DNA of 64,000 nucleotides, taken from Certhia americana (lineage: Eukaryota > Chordata > Aves > Passeriformes > Certhiidae). Of the stretch, positions 60,861 to 64,000 are shown piece by piece. The notes below the pieces were generated by a model, which saw only the letters and a program-made list of their open reading frames with translations, searched no databases and was not told where the DNA came from. Position 1 is the first letter of the stretch, and every line of letters starts with the position of its first letter. The DNA lies in NCBI GenBank assembly GCA_018697195.1, contig CM031879.1, positions 29,950,473 to 30,014,472 of the forward strand, given 5' to 3'. Position numbers and translations under genes: made by a program.

Positions 60861-63800
60861 GAAATAATTCACAGATCCAAAGATTAGTTCTAAGTAGATA
60901 GAATGAATCCACCTGTACTCAGTTATCTGCTGTAGCTCCCTAGGTTGTCCAATTTCATGTCATTAACAGACTGTGCATGAAAGGAACATTTAAATAGCAT
61001 TAAATAGAACATTTGTGAATATGAAAACCAGAGTCATGGATGAATATTTGAGATTAATTATTAAGAACTTATGAGTTTGACACCGAGCTTTGAGTTATTT
61101 GACTTAACTAATTCCTAGATTAATAGATATCTAGTATAAATTAGAAACCCCTTTATACTCAGTAAGAGATACAGGCACAAGGTGAGAATATTTACCTGTC
61201 TTAAATACCTGTTTTAGAATATGATTATAACTTAAGAAATTATGACATAAATTCTAGAGATCTAAAATGTGGTTGGTTAAATCAGATCTAAGATCAACAG
61301 AGACTTCCCAGGAAGCATAGACTTGAACCATATATAATCCATGCTCATAAATTTATGCTTACTTCACCCTGAAACCTAAGAAATTATTTGATTCCAAATC
61401 AGAATAAAATCGATTTGATTTTTACAATCAATTTTGGAATTCTGTAAATTCTTTTGACTATTACATATGACATCTGTTATTAAGGCCACCTTCTAATTCT
61501 CCAACACAAATCCTACACAATATCTTAGAATCATTTTGAAAGCCTCATTTTGGGACTTGACAAATTCTTTATTTGTGTCAAGTTCTTTATTCACTTTTTA
61601 ATGAAGTAAAACCTCATTTAGGTGATGCATTTAAGCATCAAGCTTGCTGACATGAATATCAATATTTCCTTCAATACAATTAGTTAAACTAGATTAAGTT
61701 ACATTGAAGTAGCGTCAGTTTTATCATGCAGCTATGGATCATACTATCAGTGTTGTCAAAAGTTTTCAATGTTGCCTATTTTTATTAAATGATAGAATAA
61801 AAAGGAGATTATGTGGGGCTGACAATTCTGTGTCTCTGAAACTTCACAGCTGAAGGCCTGTCAGGATTCTTTTCTTCCCGAGGTAGAGCTTCTCACTTTC
61901 CCAAGAGAAATCTTATAAACAAACTTCCCAAGCAATATTCTGTCTCAAAACAACAGGTGGTGTTTCTCATCCCTGCTTTTCATAACATAGAATACATTGT
62001 TTCATTTAGCCAATGTTAATAGAGAAGGTGGTGTTCCTATTCACCATTCACATTTTACTTAGCAAAACACCTTATGTAAGGTGTTCCATTTGTTAATGAA
62101 GAATATCTCTTTTTAGCCTTCTGATGAACTGCTATTGGAGTCTGTGTGTTTCTGTTCATAAGCAACAGCGACAAGATTACACTAATAAGGGGCAGTGATC
62201 TTCATTTTTGTGTCCCACCCCTATAATATATTAACAGTGCATGACGCTCTGATGTTCTGTTAAATGAGAGGAAAGCAAAGTCATACACCAGACCCACACA
62301 TCCTCTACAGCAGTCAAAATAACATGTTGAGATTTTTGTTGTGTTTCCCACTGTATGATTAAGCTATTCGTCCCATTTTTGTGCAAGCTAAACACCCAAC
62401 AAATCTCAATAAAGGGTCATAGAAACAGATGGGAAGCTTTCAACCCTTCCTGGTTTCTGACCACAAACTTTCTTGTTCTCTGTTTTAAATTCAAACACTT
62501 CTCATTTTCATTAAGCTCATCTTCTGGAATTTTAAAGACAGAAAAGAACATTCATAGATGTGGTAGTGTGTGCCCTGCCTTGGCCCTTAGTCAGGCCTGC
62601 TTTACAATTTCAGAACCTCCTGATAAACCTTGTCTGAGCCAGGTGGGTGTGAAGTGGCCCTTGACCATACCAAATGAGCCATCAGCTGGGTCTGATCATA
62701 CCAGGAGGTCTTACATGGTAGAGGTGGAATCAACAAGAAATATCAACTGTCCAACCAAGGAAACAAAAGACAAACAATTATCCTTTGTAGCCGTGATTTA
62801 CCTGAATCATAGTTCAAGTGGAGTAGCATCTTTGGGAGCTGTAGCTTGAGTGGAAACGTGTCATTGTTACTGCACTCTGGGAAAAAGGTGCAGTAGTTAT
62901 TGGCTTGGATTATGGCCAGGATGGAAACTTACTGGTGACCAAAGTTAATCATCCTGTGACCCTACCAACAGCAGTGCTAAGTGAGGCCCTTTTTATTCTC
63001 CTGGACAACAGCAGGCTGCACCAGCACCTCCCTCTCACTAGGGCAACTCTCAGAGCTCTGAGACCCTCAGATTTACAAATTGGAAGGACCATCATTGATG
63101 ATGAGACCTAGGCTGATAACTCCTTGTCCGCAATTCCTCAAGAGGCAGTCCTTGCCTATTGGGAAACACAAAAAAGATTTGATGTATTTCACTGAACCTG
63201 ACTGGAACTTTTAATAGGTACCTTAGGTGTACACACTGTTTTACCTCTGTGTATGTGAATTGATTATGGTCTGAATGGTAGTATCCCAAATCTATAGTTA
63301 AATCATTGCTATAATTGTAGTGAATCCTATCAAATCTCTTTGTAAATTGTAAAGTATTCAATTATTTAGTGCCGATAAACGATTTTACACCCTTATCTTT
63401 TCATCCATATCCTTTGCACCCTTACCCCTTTTTGAATTATTATTATTAGTATAAGTATTATTCCTATTTAATTTTTAGTTTTAAATTTAGATCCTTATTA
63501 GGAGCAATAAGAAATTCTTCTTCAAATTTAGCACTCGAATTCACCTTGGGAATGGGAAAAGAAACACATTAGGACACTAACAAACTTTCACATAAATTTG
63601 GTGAAGGCTTTGGTGTTCTTCAGAACACTCAGTTTTATATGTATTTGTTCACTTTTACTGACATCCAAAACATCTTACTTTCTTTCCATCCAGACATGCA
63701 TATTATCACAATGATTTTTTTTTTTAATTAATAACTATACACTTTCACAATAACTCTTGCATATTTCAAGTTTTCTAATTCACCCAACAGTTTCACACAA

Positions 63801-64000
63801 CAGAACTGTAGGCCAAATATATTTAATTTCATACTTTAAGCTTACGTTGTAAAACCTTAACAAATATATACAACTTTATTCCTTCCATAGTACAGAGAAG
63901 TTTTCATTTATATATTTAAAAGGATGGAATTTGATAGAAGAATTTTATCAATCCTCACTGAAACTAATAGGACTCAAGATTAATCAGTTTTTTTATATTT
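60861..64000. other. Gene-free DNA, 3' end of window
   Basis: Contains the longest open frame of the window (62355-62849), treated separately, and otherwise AT-rich unique DNA with a T run (about 63715-63724). No recognisable repeat or exon. A 68-codon frame (62905-63111) follows the long one in another frame and is likewise unrecognised. Confidence 0.5.
62355..62849 (+). other. Unrecognised 164-codon open frame, probably non-coding
   Basis: The longest open frame of the window. The product has a Phe/Ser-rich middle (about residues 40-60) and no motif, signal peptide or membrane segment I can name. The right half and the following bases (62560-63110) are GC-richer than the surroundings, so this could be a decayed retrocopy or ERV piece. 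A frame of this length is not unusual by chance in 64 kb on six frames, and I see no splice sites or start context that support a gene. Confidence 0.2.

Noticed and set aside
1..64000. CRISPR arrays, operons, phage or bacterial mobile systems
   Set aside because: No regularly spaced repeats or prokaryotic gene organisation; composition, CR1, SINE and LTR content show a bird nuclear genome.

Overview
The window looks like euchromatic, AT-rich, gene-poor nuclear DNA from a bird, most probably a passerine. The best evidence is a tRNA-Ile-headed SINE with a CR1-type 3' tail at about 53474-53640. It matches what I know of TguSINE1, a SINE family that arose within passerines. A long CR1-type LINE relic at about 40100-41400 and several solo LTRs of types common in bird genomes support this. 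A run of exactly 100 Ns (55777-55876) marks a draft-assembly gap.

I see no convincing protein-coding gene, no exon of a gene I can name, and no rRNA or functional tRNA gene. The longest open frame is 164 codons (62355-62849), which is unremarkable for 64 kb of AT-rich DNA, and its product is not recognisable. The window is best read as intergenic or deep-intronic DNA, a gene desert or very long intron, carrying scattered transposon relics.

Layout: 1-5849 is mostly unique DNA with an A-rich tract (1891-1989) and a possible ancient tRNA-derived SINE on the minus strand (4311-4465). A low-confidence LTR-like segment lies at 5850-6235. A nearly full-length solo LTR on the plus strand sits at 12101-12705, flanked by near-identical 5-base sequences. 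The long unique block 12706-28288 includes a stretch (about 15040-15780) dense in homeodomain-type ATTA/TAAT sites and an AATAAA-plus-poly(A) signature at 24615-24658. A second plus-strand LTR lies at about 28289-28868. Minus-strand LTRs lie at about 36737-37120 and 42116-42535, with the broken CR1 LINE between them. The SINE lies at 53.5 kb, and a minus-strand ERV-derived repeat at about 60250-60860. The rest is unique DNA with simple repeats.

No genes here work together. The only biochemical activities once encoded are those of the dead CR1 element (endonuclease and start of reverse transcriptase) and the promoter and poly(A) signals in the LTRs. I found no evidence of an undescribed biological system. 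The points most worth checking are the ancient SINE, the unusual internal duplication in the passerine SINE, the poly(A) signature (processed retrocopies are rare in birds), two hairpins, and the candidate conserved non-coding block. Repeat families were assigned from remembered similarity, without a database search.
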